This document shows positions 18,009-27,706 of a DNA stretch of 64,000 nt, piece by piece (within the stretch, counting starts at the first letter, position 1; the number at the start of each line of letters is the position of its first letter). Both the position numbers and the translations under genes were made by a program. Origin of the DNA: Lentzea flava (GTDB lineage: Bacteria > Actinomycetota > Actinomycetes > Mycobacteriales > Pseudonocardiaceae); NCBI RefSeq assembly GCF_014648475.1, contig NZ_BMRE01000008.1, positions 1-64,000 on the forward strand, given 5' to 3'. Below the pieces are notes generated by a model. That model made no database searches and was not told the DNA's origin. It was given only the letters and a program-made list of their open reading frames with translations.

Positions 18009-20233
18009 CGGTATCGCCCCGTTTCGAGGCGTTCTCCCGCATGCCGCCTGCGCCGCGCGACGCTCCACGAGGTCCACAGTGGACGCGGGTCCAGCGCGGC
18101 GCGAAGGCGTGCCGCGGACAGGCGTCGCGGGTAGAGCTCGGCGTTCAGCCGTGCCAGGAGTTTCCAGGCTTCGTCTGCGTCGTGACGGTCGAGGTGCTCC
18201 GGCGCGTAGATCGCCTTCGTCGCCAGTTCCGCGGTCGCGGCGATCGGGTCCGCCGCGTCGCCGAGGCTGCCGCGCACGTGCCGCGCCACCTCGTGGAACG
18301 TGAGCGAGACCGGTGCTGAGACACCGCGTTCGACCAGCCGGTCGAGCTGTTCCTGCCACGCGCCGAGCACCCGCGCCGCGTCATCGGGATCGAGGCGCCG
18401 CCTCCTGCGGCGACGGGCTTTGCCGAACACCACGAATCCGGCCGTCAGCAGCACGAGCAGAACCACCGACGGCACCAGCACCAGGGTGCCGTTCAGGACG
18501 TTGTCCCAGTGGAACCCCTGCTCGTCCGGCGCATCGGCGGACGGGGAGTCCGCCCGCGGCGCCGGCACCGGCGCGGTGGTCGACGGGGCGGGCTGCGGCG
18601 GGACCACGCGGGGTGCCTCCGGTGGCGGGTTCCGCGTGATCTCGTCCTCGGTGCTGGTGGGGTCGTACGCGACCCAGCCGTACCCCGCGAAGTGCACCTC
18701 TGGCCACGCGTGGGCGTCGGCGGTGGTGACCTGGAAGACGCCGTCCGCGGCGCCGCGCAGGCGATAGCCGACCGCGACCCTGGCCGGATACCCCCACATC
18801 CTGGCGACCACCGTGAACGCCGCGGCGTACTGCTCGGCGTACCCGCCACCCGCGTCCCCTTCCGCCAGCGCACGGGCGATGGCGGCGTAGGAGTGCCCCG
18901 GTGGCCGGTTCGGCCGGGGATCCTTGACCAGCAGAGCGGCTTCGAGGGAGCGGAGCCGGTCGCGAGGAGAGGTGTCGTTCCGATCCGCCGCCGACGCGGC
19001 CAGCGTGCGCACCGCGTCCGGAACACCGGCGGGAAGCGGTGGCGACTGAGTCGTCGTCGTGGCGGCCTGTGCCAGGTCCTTGTCCGACACGTACACCTCG
19101 CCCGTGACGTCGTAGGTGAACCCCGGCGAGATGGGACCGGTGCTCACCACCACGCCCGAGCGCGGGTCGAACCCGAACCGGCCACGCGTCTCGCCGGGCC
19201 CGTCCAACCGGGACGGCCAGCCGACGACCGGCAGGTACGGACCGGCGAGACCCTGCAGTTCGATGCGCGCCGTCACCGGCTTGCGGTGCTGCAGCGCGGG
19301 GTCGACGGTGAGGTGGCTCCCGGCCACCCGGTAGGTGTCGGTCGCGGTCCAGGTGGTGCCGTCGAACGTGTCCAGCGCGGCGGTGCGCACCCGGTCGACC
19401 GGCATGGTGCCGTCGAGGGTCATCCGCACGGTGAACAACGGGCGGGGCGGGGACTCGTTGAGCTGTTTCTTCAGCTGGGACAGCGGGGTGAGGGCGTCGG
19501 TGCTCGCGACCGGTGGTGCGAGCAGGTCACGCGGATCGAAGCGGTGATCGCCGGACGCCAGGGGCGACACCTGGCCGCCTGCCAGGCCGAACAGCGCGCC
19601 GGCGGCGACCGTCGAGCCCGCGACGACGAGGGCGACGACCGGCCTGGACGACTGGCGTTCGATGCGAACGGTGCCGTCGCCGGTGTTGCGGTGGGTGCGG
19701 ATCGCGATCAGGACGAGTGCCGCGGCCAGGAACACGACGGTGGCGACCAGATGTCCGCCTGCCTGGTTGCCGACGGCGAAGAGAGCGAACAGGAAACCGG
19801 CCAGCGACGGCGCGAGCGGCGCCAGCGGGTTGCGCGTGCGCAGGACCAGCAGGACCGACGAGAACGCCGCCGCCCACACCACCAGGGCCGGTGCCGCGAG
19901 CAGCTCGCCCCACGAGTCGGCGGGCGCGGTCACGGTGAGCAGGCGGTTCCAGCTGCCGTGCAGTCCACTGAGGACGGCGGAGGCGTCGCCGCGGAACACG
20001 CCGCAGACCATGACCAGGGCCAGTCCCGCGACGGCCAGGATCGGGGTGACCCAGCTGCGCCGGTGGCCCAGCGCGGCCGCCGCGCCGCCGGCGAGGCACG
20101 CCGGCGCGAGCACGGCGAGGTAGTCGGGCGTGGCGAAGAAACGGTGGTACACCAGGGCTCCGGCGGCGGCCGCCACCACCGCCAGCGCCACCTCGGCCAG
20201 CAGGCCGCCAGAGGTGAACCTCCGCCACGTCAT
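18005..20233 (-). CDS. Transglutaminase-like membrane protein lacking the catalytic Cys (742 aa)
   Basis: Seven N-terminal helices (DUF3488-type) precede an extracytoplasmic transglutaminase-core domain, then one more helix (VLVPSVVLLVLLTAGFVVF) and a cytosolic DUF4129-like tail. In this family the active site is a Cys in a GYCEQFA-type motif, followed by His and Asp. Here the sequence is GGGYAEQYAAAFTVVARMWG, with Ala466 (codon at 18836-18838) replacing Cys, while the His (ADAHAWPEVHF) and Asp (WVAYDPTS) are kept. The protein therefore looks like a pseudoenzyme. It overlaps the DUF58 gene by 4 nt and the first propeller gene by 4 nt. Family members usually travel with MoxR and DUF58 proteins. 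Confidence 0.9.
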   Translation of the reverse strand: MTWRRFTSGGLLAEVALAVVAAAAGALVYHRFFATPDYLAVLAPACLAGGAAAALGHRRSWVTPILAVAGLALVMVCGVFRGDASAVLSGLHGSWNRLLTVTAPADSWGELLAAPALVVWAAAFSSVLLVLRTRNPLAPLAPSLAGFLFALFAVGNQAGGHLVATVVFLAAALVLIAIRTHRNTGDGTVRIERQSSRPVVALVVAGSTVAAGALFGLAGGQVSPLASGDHRFDPRDLLAPPVASTDALTPLSQLKKQLNESPPRPLFTVRMTLDGTMPVDRVRTAALDTFDGTTWTATDTYRVAGSHLTVDPALQHRKPVTARIELQGLAGPYLPVVGWPSRLDGPGETRGRFGFDPRSGVVVSTGPISPGFTYDVTGEVYVSDKDLAQAATTTTQSPPLPAGVPDAVRTLAASAADRNDTSPRDRLRSLEAALLVKDPRPNRPPGHSYAAIARALAEGDAGGGYAEQYAAAFTVVARMWGYPARVAVGYRLRGAADGVFQVTTADAHAWPEVHFAGYGWVAYDPTSTEDEITRNPPPEAPRVVPPQPAPSTTAPVPAPRADSPSADAPDEQGFHWDNVLNGTLVLVPSVVLLVLLTAGFVVFGKARRRRRRRLDPDDAARVLGAWQEQLDRLVERGVSAPVSLTFHEVARHVRGSLGDAADPIAATAELATKAIYAPEHLDRHDADEAWKLLARLNAELYPRRLSAARLRAALDPRPLWTSWSVARRRRHAGERLETGRYR

Positions 20234-21378
20234 CGCAGCACCAGCCGGTTCCAGTTGGCGGCGAACTGCTCGCTGGTCGGGGCGGCGACCGCGAGCACAC
20301 CGCGCGGCCTCGCCGGCAGGGCGGAGTCCGGCGGGACGAGCTGGGCGAGGTTGACCGTGAGGAACCGGTGGCGCAGCTGCATCAGCAGTTGCGCGGCGTC
20401 GGTGCCCACGCGGCCGGTGACCACGGTCAGCGCGACGCCCTCGGTGTCGGAGACCACGTCGCGCACGAGGTCGGACAGAGCGGCGAGGCCGCGATCGGCG
20501 GCGCCGCAGGCCACAGTGGACAGCAGCTCCAGCGCGGTGCCGCTCGAGTCCCTCTCGGCGCCGCCGGTGGTGCGCAGCCGCAGCGGCAGCCCGGACCGTT
20601 CGGCGGCGACGCAGAACGACGCGGCGACGCGGACCGCGTCCTCGAACAGCCGGCCGGAGTAGGGGGTGGCGCCGGTGTCCAGCACGACCAGCTGGCGCGG
20701 CTCGTCGGGCACCACCACGTGCCGGGTCATCACCGTGCCGGTCCTGGCCGTGGCACCCCAGTGGATGCGTCGCCAGTCGTCGCCCGGCACGTACTCCCGC
20801 AGGCTGTGGAACGCCACGCCGCCCAGGGGAGCGCTGCTGACCGTTTGGCCTTCCGCGTCCTGGGGGCCGCCGGTCGCGATCGTCGCCAGCAGGTGCACGC
20901 GCGGGTAGACGTGCACGACCAGCTCACCGCCGCACGCGCGGCCGCGGTGCAGCAGCCGCAGCGGGTCGGAGTGCCCGAGCTGCACCGGTGGGATCACGTA
21001 GCGGCCGCGGCTGGCGACCGGGAGCGGGTAGCTGACCGTGCAGCCGTGGCCCGCGGTCAGCGCGGGCACGGCGACGGTGGTGCGGTGCCCGCCGACCGTC
21101 TCGGTGATCCGCAGCGGAGGGCTGCCGCGCCTGCCCACGTTCGTCACGGTCAGCGTGGCCTGGGCGGCGTCGCCCTCGAACACGCGTCTCGGCCGGACCT
21201 CCCGCACCACCGTCAGCCGGGGAGACGCCACCAGCCAGGCCGCGGCCACCAGCAGGGTGCCCGCCGCGGCGAGGCCGAGCGTCACCAGCTCCGGGTAGTC
21301 GGTCCACGCGCCGAGGGCGATCAGGCCCGCGGCGGCGGCCGTCATCGCGGCCCCGGATCTGGTCAGCACACCACTCAC
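20230..21378 (-). CDS. DUF58-domain protein (382 aa)
   Basis: Two hydrophobic N-terminal segments (AAAAGLIALGAW; LVTLGLAAAGTLLVAAAWLV) are followed by a beta-rich region and the DUF58 signature FHSLREYVPGDDWRRIHW. The rest resembles a von Willebrand type A fold (LVVLDTGATPYSG). DUF58 proteins are thought to be partners of MoxR ATPases in complexes at the membrane. Both ends overlap neighbouring genes by 4 nt, which shows it is expressed together with the ATPase and the transglutaminase-like protein. Confidence 0.92.
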   Translation of the reverse strand: MSGVLTRSGAAMTAAAAGLIALGAWTDYPELVTLGLAAAGTLLVAAAWLVASPRLTVVREVRPRRVFEGDAAQATLTVTNVGRRGSPPLRITETVGGHRTTVAVPALTAGHGCTVSYPLPVASRGRYVIPPVQLGHSDPLRLLHRGRACGGELVVHVYPRVHLLATIATGGPQDAEGQTVSSAPLGGVAFHSLREYVPGDDWRRIHWGATARTGTVMTRHVVVPDEPRQLVVLDTGATPYSGRLFEDAVRVAASFCVAAERSGLPLRLRTTGGAERDSSGTALELLSTVACGAADRGLAALSDLVRDVVSDTEGVALTVVTGRVGTDAAQLLMQLRHRFLTVNLAQLVPPDSALPARPRGVLAVAAPTSEQFAANWNRLVLR

Positions 21379-22331
21379 CGGCCTGCCGGGACCGGTGCGG
21401 CCGCGAGAACGTCGGTGAGGACCGACTCGGTGGTGCGTTGCTGGATCCGGGCTTCCGGGGTGAGCAGCAGGCGGTGGTTGAGGACCGGGATGGCCACGGC
21501 CTTGACGTCGTCGGCGGTCACGTAGGGACGGCCGGCGGACAGGGCGTAGGCCTGGGACGCGGTCACCAGGGCGATGCCGCCCCGCGGGCTCACGCCCAGC
21601 TCGACGTCGGGGTGGACCCTGGTCGCCCGGATCAGGCGGGCCACGTACTCGCGGAGGTTGTCGGCCACGCGCTGGTCGCGGACCGCGCGGATCATCAGGC
21701 GGAGGTCGTCGAGCTCCATCACGGACTTCAGCTCGTCAGGGCGGCGGCGGGTGACGCCGTAGGACAGGACGCTGACCTCGTCGGCCAAGTTCTCCGGGTA
21801 GCCGATGCTGATGCGCATCATGAACCTGTCGAGCTGCGCTTCCGGCAGCGCGTAGGTGCCCTGGTGCTCCACCGGGTTCTGGGTGGCGATGCACAGGAAC
21901 GGGTAGGGCACCGGGATCGGGCGGCCGTCGACGGTCACCTGGCCCTCCGCCATGACCTCGAGCAGCGCGGACTGGGTCTTGGGCGAGGCGCGGTTGATCT
22001 CGTCGCCCAGCAGGATGTGGGTGAAGACCGGGCCCTGCCGGAACTCGAAGCGCGAGCGGCCCTGGTCGTAGACCTGCACGCCGGTGACGTCGGACGGCAG
22101 CAGGTCGGGGGTGAACTGGATGCGCTTCACCTCCGCACCCGCCACCGAGCGGGCGATGGCCTTGGCGAGCGACGTCTTCGCCACGCCAGGCACGTCCTCG
22201 ATCAGCAGGTGACCCTCGGCGAGCAGGCAGACCAGGGCGAGCCTGACCACCTCGGGTTTGCCGCGGATGAAGTCCTCGACGTTCGCCGCCAGCGCCTCGA
22301 ACCTGCGCTGGAAGATCGCGGCATCGGACAC
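21375..22331 (-). CDS. MoxR-family AAA+ ATPase (318 aa)
   Basis: This is an AAA+ chaperone-like ATPase of the MoxR group, thought to remodel or activate partner proteins. It has a Walker A motif (VPGVAKTS, with Ala at the usual third Gly, as in several actinobacterial MoxR proteins), Walker B (HILLGDEINRAS), sensor 1 (CIATQNPVEHQGTYALPEAQ) and an Arg finger region (LDRFMMRI). It is the first gene of the five-gene operon, starting with ATG 44 bp after the convergently ordered XRE gene's stop. It should act on the DUF58 and transglutaminase-like membrane proteins encoded downstream. Confidence 0.95.
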   Translation of the reverse strand: MSDAAIFQRRFEALAANVEDFIRGKPEVVRLALVCLLAEGHLLIEDVPGVAKTSLAKAIARSVAGAEVKRIQFTPDLLPSDVTGVQVYDQGRSRFEFRQGPVFTHILLGDEINRASPKTQSALLEVMAEGQVTVDGRPIPVPYPFLCIATQNPVEHQGTYALPEAQLDRFMMRISIGYPENLADEVSVLSYGVTRRRPDELKSVMELDDLRLMIRAVRDQRVADNLREYVARLIRATRVHPDVELGVSPRGGIALVTASQAYALSAGRPYVTADDVKAVAIPVLNHRLLLTPEARIQQRTTESVLTDVLAAAPVPAGR

Positions 22332-22375
22332 TTCATCGCCCCCATCGTGCGTACATCAGCGGTCAATCCGGTCGT

Positions 22376-23677
22376 TCAGTGAATAGGGCTGCGCAGCGCG
22401 GCGTTCAGGCGGGGGTGGACCTCGCGGACCGCGGGGTGGTCGCGTTCGCGGCCGAGCAGGCGCGCGAGGCGCTTCAGGTCCTGCCGGACGGTGGCCGAGT
22501 CGACCAGCTCGGCGGCGTCGAGGACCTTCGTGGCCAGCGCGCTCGCGTGGTCGATGTCGCCCGCCGCGGCGTAGGCGAGGGCGCGCCGGGCACCGAAGCG
22601 CGCGTGGGTGCGGTGAGCCGTGTCCGGCACCAGGGACAGCTGGCGGTCCAGGACGTCCGCCGCCTCGCGCGACCGGCCGAGGTCGTGCAGGCACCAGGCC
22701 GCGACCAGGCTGTTCAGGTCGGCACCGCTGACCGACGCCGAGCCGATCACCATGCCGTTCGACGTGTCGGCCCTGTCGAGCAGCGCGGCGGCGCGGTCGA
22801 GCGCGCGCTGGCAGTTGTCGTAGTCGCAGGCCAGCGCGTGGCCCTGGGCCTCGCGCAACGCGGCGAGCCCCTGCACCCGCGGCGACGTGCCCGGTGCCGC
22901 CTGCGCCTGCTGGGCGAGGTCGATCGTGCCCACGGCGTCGTCCCGGTAAAGCGTGATCAACGCCTGCCTGATCAGCGAGTACGTGGCGAGCTCCGTGTCG
23001 CCGGCCGCGGCGCCCATCTCGACGGCGTTGCGGGTCCACCACATCGCGGCCCTGTCGTCGCCGGCCTCCTGGGCCATCCACCCCGCGTACTCGCTGTAGC
23101 GGGCGGCCAGCCCGAGCAGCTCCTCGCGCACCGGCGAGGGCGCACCGTTCGCCATCCCCCGCAGGGTGTGGGTGTGCACCGTGACCATCGGCAGCACCAC
23201 GCTGGGGCTCGTCGTCTGCCCCAGCTGCCTGACCTGGGCGAACAACGATCGGAACGCCGTCAGCGTGCCGTCGTGGGCCGCTGCCGCCGACGCGCTGCGC
23301 GGCGCCCCCAGCGTCAGGCCCAGCAACGAGGCCGCGCCCGTCGCGATCGCCTCGCGCCGAGGCATCGGAACCATCCAGCTCGATCCGTCCGGAGCCATGC
23401 TCATCACCCACACTTCGCCGTCGCCATCGGCCGCGACGGCTGCCGGCGGGCTCGCGGGAGCGGGCTGGTCCACCAGACTGGCCAGACGTCCACCGGCTCC
23501 GAGTACCGCGTCACAGCGCCGGGCCAGATCAACACCTGGTTGCTTGATGCCAGTCTCGATCTTGCCCAGATAGCCCTTGCTGTAGTGGACCTGCGCCGCC
23601 AGCGTCGCCAGCGAGAGGCCCGCCGCGGTGCGCAGGCGCCGCAGTTCCACACCAAAGACATCCGACTGCTCAGCCAT
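22376..23677 (-). CDS. XRE-family regulator with TPR-like C-terminal domain (433 aa)
   Basis: An N-terminal helix-turn-helix reads LRRLRTAAGLSLATLAAQVH followed by SKGYLGKIETG. A variable linker (about residues 75-135) leads to a long all-helical region with TPR character (ELLGLAARYSEYAGWMAQEA; LREAQGHALACDYDNCQRAL; AAWCLHDLGRSREAADVLDR). Such proteins are common in actinomycetes as regulators whose TPR part binds a ligand or partner. A GGGGGCGGGA stretch precedes the ATG. It is transcribed away from a 430-bp non-coding region that holds a strong hairpin and a tiny ORF, which are possible targets. Confidence 0.88.
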   Translation of the reverse strand: MAEQSDVFGVELRRLRTAAGLSLATLAAQVHYSKGYLGKIETGIKQPGVDLARRCDAVLGAGGRLASLVDQPAPASPPAAVAADGDGEVWVMSMAPDGSSWMVPMPRREAIATGAASLLGLTLGAPRSASAAAAHDGTLTAFRSLFAQVRQLGQTTSPSVVLPMVTVHTHTLRGMANGAPSPVREELLGLAARYSEYAGWMAQEAGDDRAAMWWTRNAVEMGAAAGDTELATYSLIRQALITLYRDDAVGTIDLAQQAQAAPGTSPRVQGLAALREAQGHALACDYDNCQRALDRAAALLDRADTSNGMVIGSASVSGADLNSLVAAWCLHDLGRSREAADVLDRQLSLVPDTAHRTHARFGARRALAYAAAGDIDHASALATKVLDAAELVDSATVRQDLKRLARLLGRERDHPAVREVHPRLNAALRSPIH

Positions 23678-23881
23678 GAGTCCCGCCCCCAGCCGCCGCT
23701 CCGGGCATCGTGTGCACGGCGGCGGACCCTCAGAACCGCCGGGCGGGGCCCGGCGACCGGTGATTCGACCGTTGCAGACTACTGAGCCCCCTGGCCGGAG
23801 GCCCAGACCTGGAGCGCAGGTGAGGGCGGACGTCTGGCTGCACGATCCGAGTCTGGGGGGCCGCGGGGCCGATTCCCAGGC

Positions 23882-23917
23882 GTCTCCCGTCGCCCGTGCC
23901 GGTGGGAGACGGGAGAC
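23882..23917. promoter_or_regulatory. Perfect 10-bp inverted repeat upstream of XRE gene
   Basis: The arms GTCTCCCGTC and GACGGGAGAC enclose 16 nt. A shorter related repeat (GTCTC ACGACG GAGAC) follows at 23951-23966. The spacing upstream of an HTH regulator makes an operator plausible; no experiment-like evidence is available from sequence. Confidence 0.4.
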
Positions 23918-23995
23918 CCCTGCCATTCCGCGGCGGGTGGCCTGATGCTGGTCTCACGACGGAGACGCCCAGCGTCACGGTCGGGTTCTGGGGGG

Positions 23996-24041
23996 GTGGC
24001 AGCAGGACCGGGTCTACCCAGTGGCTCGGTCTTGCTGCCAC
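23996..24041 (+). promoter_or_regulatory. Strong hairpin before a mini-ORF
   Basis: Fifteen-base arms (GTGGCAGCAGGACCG and CGGTCTTGCTGCCAC) pair fully with one G-T wobble around a 16-nt loop. There is no run of T after it, so a simple intrinsic terminator is not obvious. It lies 26 nt before the mini-ORF at 24068, whose AAAAGGGGG ribosome-binding sequence it could control. Confidence 0.5.
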
Positions 24042-24067
24042 AGCTACACGAAAAGGGGGAAACGAAC

Positions 24068-24100
24068 GTGAACAGGGATTGGACGGGCGCGCCTTCCTAG
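24068..24100 (+). CDS. Possible 10-residue mini-ORF
   Basis: GTG is preceded at suitable distance by AAAAGGGGG and encodes MNRDWTGAPS, then TAG. It ends 5 bp before the stop of the convergent gene. It may be a leader peptide, a remnant of a lost gene, or chance. The rest of the 23678-24105 interval holds only the inverted repeats listed here and the XRE promoter region. Confidence 0.25.
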   Translation: MNRDWTGAPS

Positions 24101-24105
24101 CGGGC

Positions 24106-25011
24106 TCAGGCCAGATCGGGCCGGAACGCCCCGCGCAGCGCCTCGGTCAGGTAGCCGAACCGATAGGCGCGCTGACGTTCCACCTCGCTCAACCTGTATC
24201 GGCCGTTGTGGTCGTTGAGCGACCAGCTCGCCCGGCGGTGCAGCGCGAGCCACTCGCGCACGTGCCGCCCCAGCTCGCTGTCCGGGGTGACCACGACGCG
24301 CTCGCCCCGCCTGGCGGCGTCCAGTGCCGCCGCCAGGCCGGGCGTGTCACCGAGACCGAGTTCCGCGACGATCGCCTCGGCCCGCGCGAGCTGGCCGGCG
24401 TCGGTGCCGGACGGCCGGGTGCGGCTGAACCAGTGGTCGAAGTGCATGCTCGGCAGCGGCGCGGTGAGCTGCTCGAACGTGGGCAGGACGCCGGTGACGA
24501 GCCCGGCCAGCCGCAGCGCGCGGCTGACGGCCTCCTCGTACTGGCCCTCGTCGTCATCGGGGTCGAACCCGGCCTCGCGCAGCTGCGGCAGGAGCCCGTC
24601 GGGATTCGTGCCGTGGCGCATGTCCGGGTAGTTCAGGTTGAACTCCGTGGCGACCTCGCCGTCGACGGCGTGCGCGAAGCTCGGTGAGGCGTAGTCGTGC
24701 CGCAGCACGGCGACCGCCTCGGTGCCCCGCGACAGCGCGTCGACGAGGTGCACCAGCCAGAAGCTGGTGGGCTGCAGCAGCACCGTCCACTCGCCGAGCG
24801 ACAGCGCGGAGACCACCTCCGGATAGCCGTGCTCGTACTCGTGCAGGCCGTGGATCTCGTCCGGCGTGCGCTCCGCCAGCGTGTCGGGATGTCCGCCGAC
24901 GAGCCGCAACGCGTCGAGCGGCTCGATGCCGCGCACGAACGCGATCGCGAAGATCTCACCGAGGAAGGGCTCCTCGTGGTACGAGTCGGCCCAGGACAGG
25001 TCGTGCTGCAC
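24106..25011 (-). CDS. Hypothetical protein, DUF6461-like (301 aa)
   Basis: The N-terminal 120 residues (DLSWADSYHEEPFLGEIFAI, FVRGIEPLDALRLVGG) resemble DUF6461, a family of unknown function common in actinomycetes. The rest has no motif I recognise; it includes WSLNDHNGRYRLSEVERQRA near the C terminus. The GTG start has a GGGGGGAAC site just upstream. The gene is 32 bp downstream of the hydroxyquinol dioxygenase gene and on the same strand, but nothing suggests a role in that pathway. Confidence 0.65.
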   Translation of the reverse strand: MQHDLSWADSYHEEPFLGEIFAIAFVRGIEPLDALRLVGGHPDTLAERTPDEIHGLHEYEHGYPEVVSALSLGEWTVLLQPTSFWLVHLVDALSRGTEAVAVLRHDYASPSFAHAVDGEVATEFNLNYPDMRHGTNPDGLLPQLREAGFDPDDDEGQYEEAVSRALRLAGLVTGVLPTFEQLTAPLPSMHFDHWFSRTRPSGTDAGQLARAEAIVAELGLGDTPGLAAALDAARRGERVVVTPDSELGRHVREWLALHRRASWSLNDHNGRYRLSEVERQRAYRFGYLTEALRGAFRPDLA

Positions 25012-25043
25012 GCGTTCCCCCCAGAAGCAGTCCGGGGGAGACC

Positions 25044-25886
25044 TTAGCGCTGTGGCGCCAGCACGACGTCGAACCGGGTCCGTGTCCACGGCTCGTCGCC
25101 CGGCTGCTCGGCGAACCGCTTGACGAGCGACTCCTTGACGCCGAACACCGCGTCGCCGACCTCCAGCTGGGGATCGCCCTCGACGAAGATGTGCGTGACG
25201 AGGGTGCGGAAACCGTTGGCGGACACCATGAAATGCAGGTGGGCGGCGCGCATGGGGGAGCGTTTCGCCGCGGCGAGGAGTTCGCCGACCGGGCCGTCGT
25301 GCGGGATCGGGTACGGCGTCGGGGTCGTGCCCCAGAAGGAGAACCCGCCGTCGGCGTCGGAGAACAGGTGGCCGCGGCCCGCGACGCGGCCGTCGGCGTA
25401 CTGCACGTCGTAGAAGCCGTCCTCGTCGGCTTCCCAGACCTCGATCCTGGCGCCGGGAACCGGATTTCCGTCCGTGTCGCGCACGGATCCCTCCACCAGG
25501 CACCGCGTTCCGGACGCGCCCGCGGCGATGTCACCGCCGTTGCCCACCAGGGGCGACTCCTCCACGAAGAACGGGCCGAACACGGTGGCTTCCGTCGCGT
25601 CGCCGTACGCCTCGTTGTTGACGGCGATGGTCTGCATCGAGGCGCCCAGCACGTCGGAGAGCAGGATGAACTCCTGCCGCTTGTCGTCGGTGATGTGCCC
25701 GACGGCCGTCAGGAACTCGATGGCGCGCGTCCACTCCTGTTCGGTCAGGCGCACTTCGCGGATGAACGCGTGCAGGTGCCGGGTCAGCGACTCCAGCAGT
25801 TCCTTCAGGCGCGGGTCGGGGGTGTTGGCGAACGAGGCGATCACCTCGGCGGTCAGGCGTTCCTCGATGCGCTGCTGGGTGGTCAT
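25044..25886 (-). CDS. Intradiol ring-cleavage dioxygenase, hydroxyquinol 1,2-dioxygenase type (280 aa)
   Basis: The enzyme opens hydroxyquinol (or catechol) between the two hydroxyls using non-haem Fe(III). The Fe ligands are visible as Tyr in [11 protein letters not shown], Tyr in [10 protein letters not shown], and two His in [10 protein letters not shown]. The N-terminal helical dimerisation domain (about residues 1-100) is typical of catechol and hydroxyquinol dioxygenases. The hydroxyquinol assignment rests on the adjacent maleylacetate reductase, which uses the ring-cleavage product. The ATG overlaps the reductase stop by 4 nt. Confidence 0.92.
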   Translation of the reverse strand: MTTQQRIEERLTAEVIASFANTPDPRLKELLESLTRHLHAFIREVRLTEQEWTRAIEFLTAVGHITDDKRQEFILLSDVLGASMQTIAVNNEAYGDATEATVFGPFFVEESPLVGNGGDIAAGASGTRCLVEGSVRDTDGNPVPGARIEVWEADEDGFYDVQYADGRVAGRGHLFSDADGGFSFWGTTPTPYPIPHDGPVGELLAAAKRSPMRAAHLHFMVSANGFRTLVTHIFVEGDPQLEVGDAVFGVKESLVKRFAEQPGDEPWTRTRFDVVLAPQR

Positions 25887-26905
25887 GCTCGGCTCCACTC
25901 CCTCGGGTCGCGGCCCGCCGAGGCGGCGGCGAGAAGTGCGGTCAGGTCGTCTTCGGTGACGGGGCGCGGGTTCGACGGGGGAACGGCGGGCAGGATCAGG
26001 CGGGCGGCTTCGGCGGCGTCGGGCACGCCGTGCAGCACGTGGGAGGCACCGATCTCGGAGTACAGAGTGGTCAGCTCGGTGCCGAGCGCCTCGGTGATGC
26101 CGTCGGCGGCCCGGGGAGCCGCAGGGGCGTTGAAGGCCAGCACGTACGGGAGGATCGCGGTGTGCGTCCTGGCGTGCGGGAGGTCGTAGGCGCCACCGAG
26201 GACGTGGCAGATCTTGTGGTGCAGCCCGGATCCCGCTGAGGCGAACGCGACGGCGGCCAGGTAGGTGCCGTGGAACATGAGCTCCCTGCCCTCCACGTCG
26301 CCGATCAGCCGCAGGCCGCTGCTCAGCGCCCGGATGCCGGCCAGGGCGAGGGCCTGGTTGATCGGGTCGGTGCGCGGCGCCCACATCGAGTCGACGCAGT
26401 GCGCCAGGGCGTTGCAGCCGGAGGCGATCGACAGCTCCGGCGGCAGCGAGGCGGTGAGGGCGGCGTCGTAGACGACCGTCACGGGCAGGATGCGGTCGTC
26501 GCTGCCGGTGGTCTTGCGCGAGGCCTCGGTCAGGCCCCACACGTTCGTCGCCTCCGAACCCGCGTACGTGGTGGGCACGGCGACGATCGGCAGGCCGGTG
26601 GTCAGCGCGACCGCCTTGGCCAGCCCGGTCGTCGATCCTCCGCCGACGCTCACGAGGAGGTCCGCCTCGGACTCGGCGGCCAGCGCACGGGCGCGCTCGG
26701 CGTGGCCCACCGGCACGTGCGGCGCGACGTCGGTGCAGTGCGCCGTCACGTGGATCTTCGAGGTCACCTCGGGCGCGATGCCGTCCTCGGCGATGAGCAG
26801 GACGCGCCGGGCACCGAGGCGGTCCACTTCCGCCGCGAGGTTCTCCGCGGCCAGACCTGTGCCGAACCGGACTCGCTGGCCGAGCGTCACGTGCTCGAAC
26901 CGCAT
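25883..26905 (-). CDS. Maleylacetate reductase (340 aa)
   Basis: This is an iron-type alcohol dehydrogenase of the maleylacetate reductase group, reducing maleylacetate to 3-oxoadipate with NAD(P)H. Visible features are the nucleotide loop [14 protein letters not shown], the family block [19 protein letters not shown], and the metal-site region [13 protein letters not shown] with [20 protein letters not shown]. Length is normal. It lies between the broken FAD hydroxylase (2 bp upstream) and the dioxygenase (4-nt overlap), so one transcript served resorcinol or phenol hydroxylation, ring cleavage and reduction. Confidence 0.92.
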   Translation of the reverse strand: MRFEHVTLGQRVRFGTGLAAENLAAEVDRLGARRVLLIAEDGIAPEVTSKIHVTAHCTDVAPHVPVGHAERARALAAESEADLLVSVGGGSTTGLAKAVALTTGLPIVAVPTTYAGSEATNVWGLTEASRKTTGSDDRILPVTVVYDAALTASLPPELSIASGCNALAHCVDSMWAPRTDPINQALALAGIRALSSGLRLIGDVEGRELMFHGTYLAAVAFASAGSGLHHKICHVLGGAYDLPHARTHTAILPYVLAFNAPAAPRAADGITEALGTELTTLYSEIGASHVLHGVPDAAEAARLILPAVPPSNPRPVTEDDLTALLAAASAGRDPREWSRA

Positions 26906-26907
26906 GC

Positions 26908-27706
26908 TCACGCGCTCTCCTCCCTGGCCAGGACGGTGGTCAGGACGGACACCAGCTCGGCCTCCGGATCGGCGGGCAGGCAGCGGCTGCGCCAGCCGAC
27001 GTGCTTGTCCGGGCGGACCAGCACGGCGCCGTCTTCGTCCACGCCGGACAGTCGCGACCAGTCGAAGTAGAGGTCCGTGACCTCGCGTCCTGGCCCGATG
27101 ACCACGGTCCGCACCGGCACGCCGAGCCGGTCGGCCACCTTCTGCGCCGCGTCGGCCCACGCTTCGCCGTTGATGCCGGTGAGCAGCGTGAACTGTCCGT
27201 ACGGCACCAGGTCGTGGGTGGAGAGCTTCCGCCTGCTGTCGCCGACCCAGGCGTGCGGCAACCGCGCTCCGGGGAACGTCGACGGCTCGTAGTAGAGCTC
27301 GGGATCACGGGCAGGTTCCGGACGGGTCGTGCCGTCGGGGACCACGGCGCTGGACTCGTAGGTCTGGCCCATTTCCACGCCGTGGGCGTTGAACTCGTAG
27401 TTCTTCAGCTCCATGGCCTCACGGACGGCGGCGCGCTTGGCGGCACCCGCGAGGCCGGTGTCCTTCCGTTCCTCGATCCGGGCGTGCATCTGCTCCGCCG
27501 ACTCGGCCGCGTCGAGGCCGAGCGCCTCGAACAGCGCGCCGAACTCGCGGGCGGACTTGTTGGCCCGCAGGACGATCTGCCGTGCCACCGGGGCGCGTTC
27601 GGCGGTGTAGGTGTCGAGCAGCGCAGGACCAGCCTGTCCACTCAGGACGGCCGCGATCTTCCACGCGAGGTTGTAGGAGTCCTGGATCGACGAGGCCGAG
27701 CCGCCG
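26908..27706 (-). pseudogene. FAD-dependent aromatic hydroxylase, C-terminal fragment
   Basis: Only the last part (about 265 aa) of a TfdB/PheA-type flavin monooxygenase is left. It begins in the FAD-binding motif SIQDSYNLAWKIAAVL and continues through the thioredoxin-like C-terminal domain (VPYGQFTLLTGINGEAW; VLVRPDKHVGW). The N-terminal Rossmann fold with GxGxxG is missing. The upstream DNA instead encodes the first half of a prenyltransferase in another frame. The intact enzyme would have made hydroxyquinol for the two downstream genes, so the pathway is probably dead here unless another hydroxylase serves it. Confidence 0.85.
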
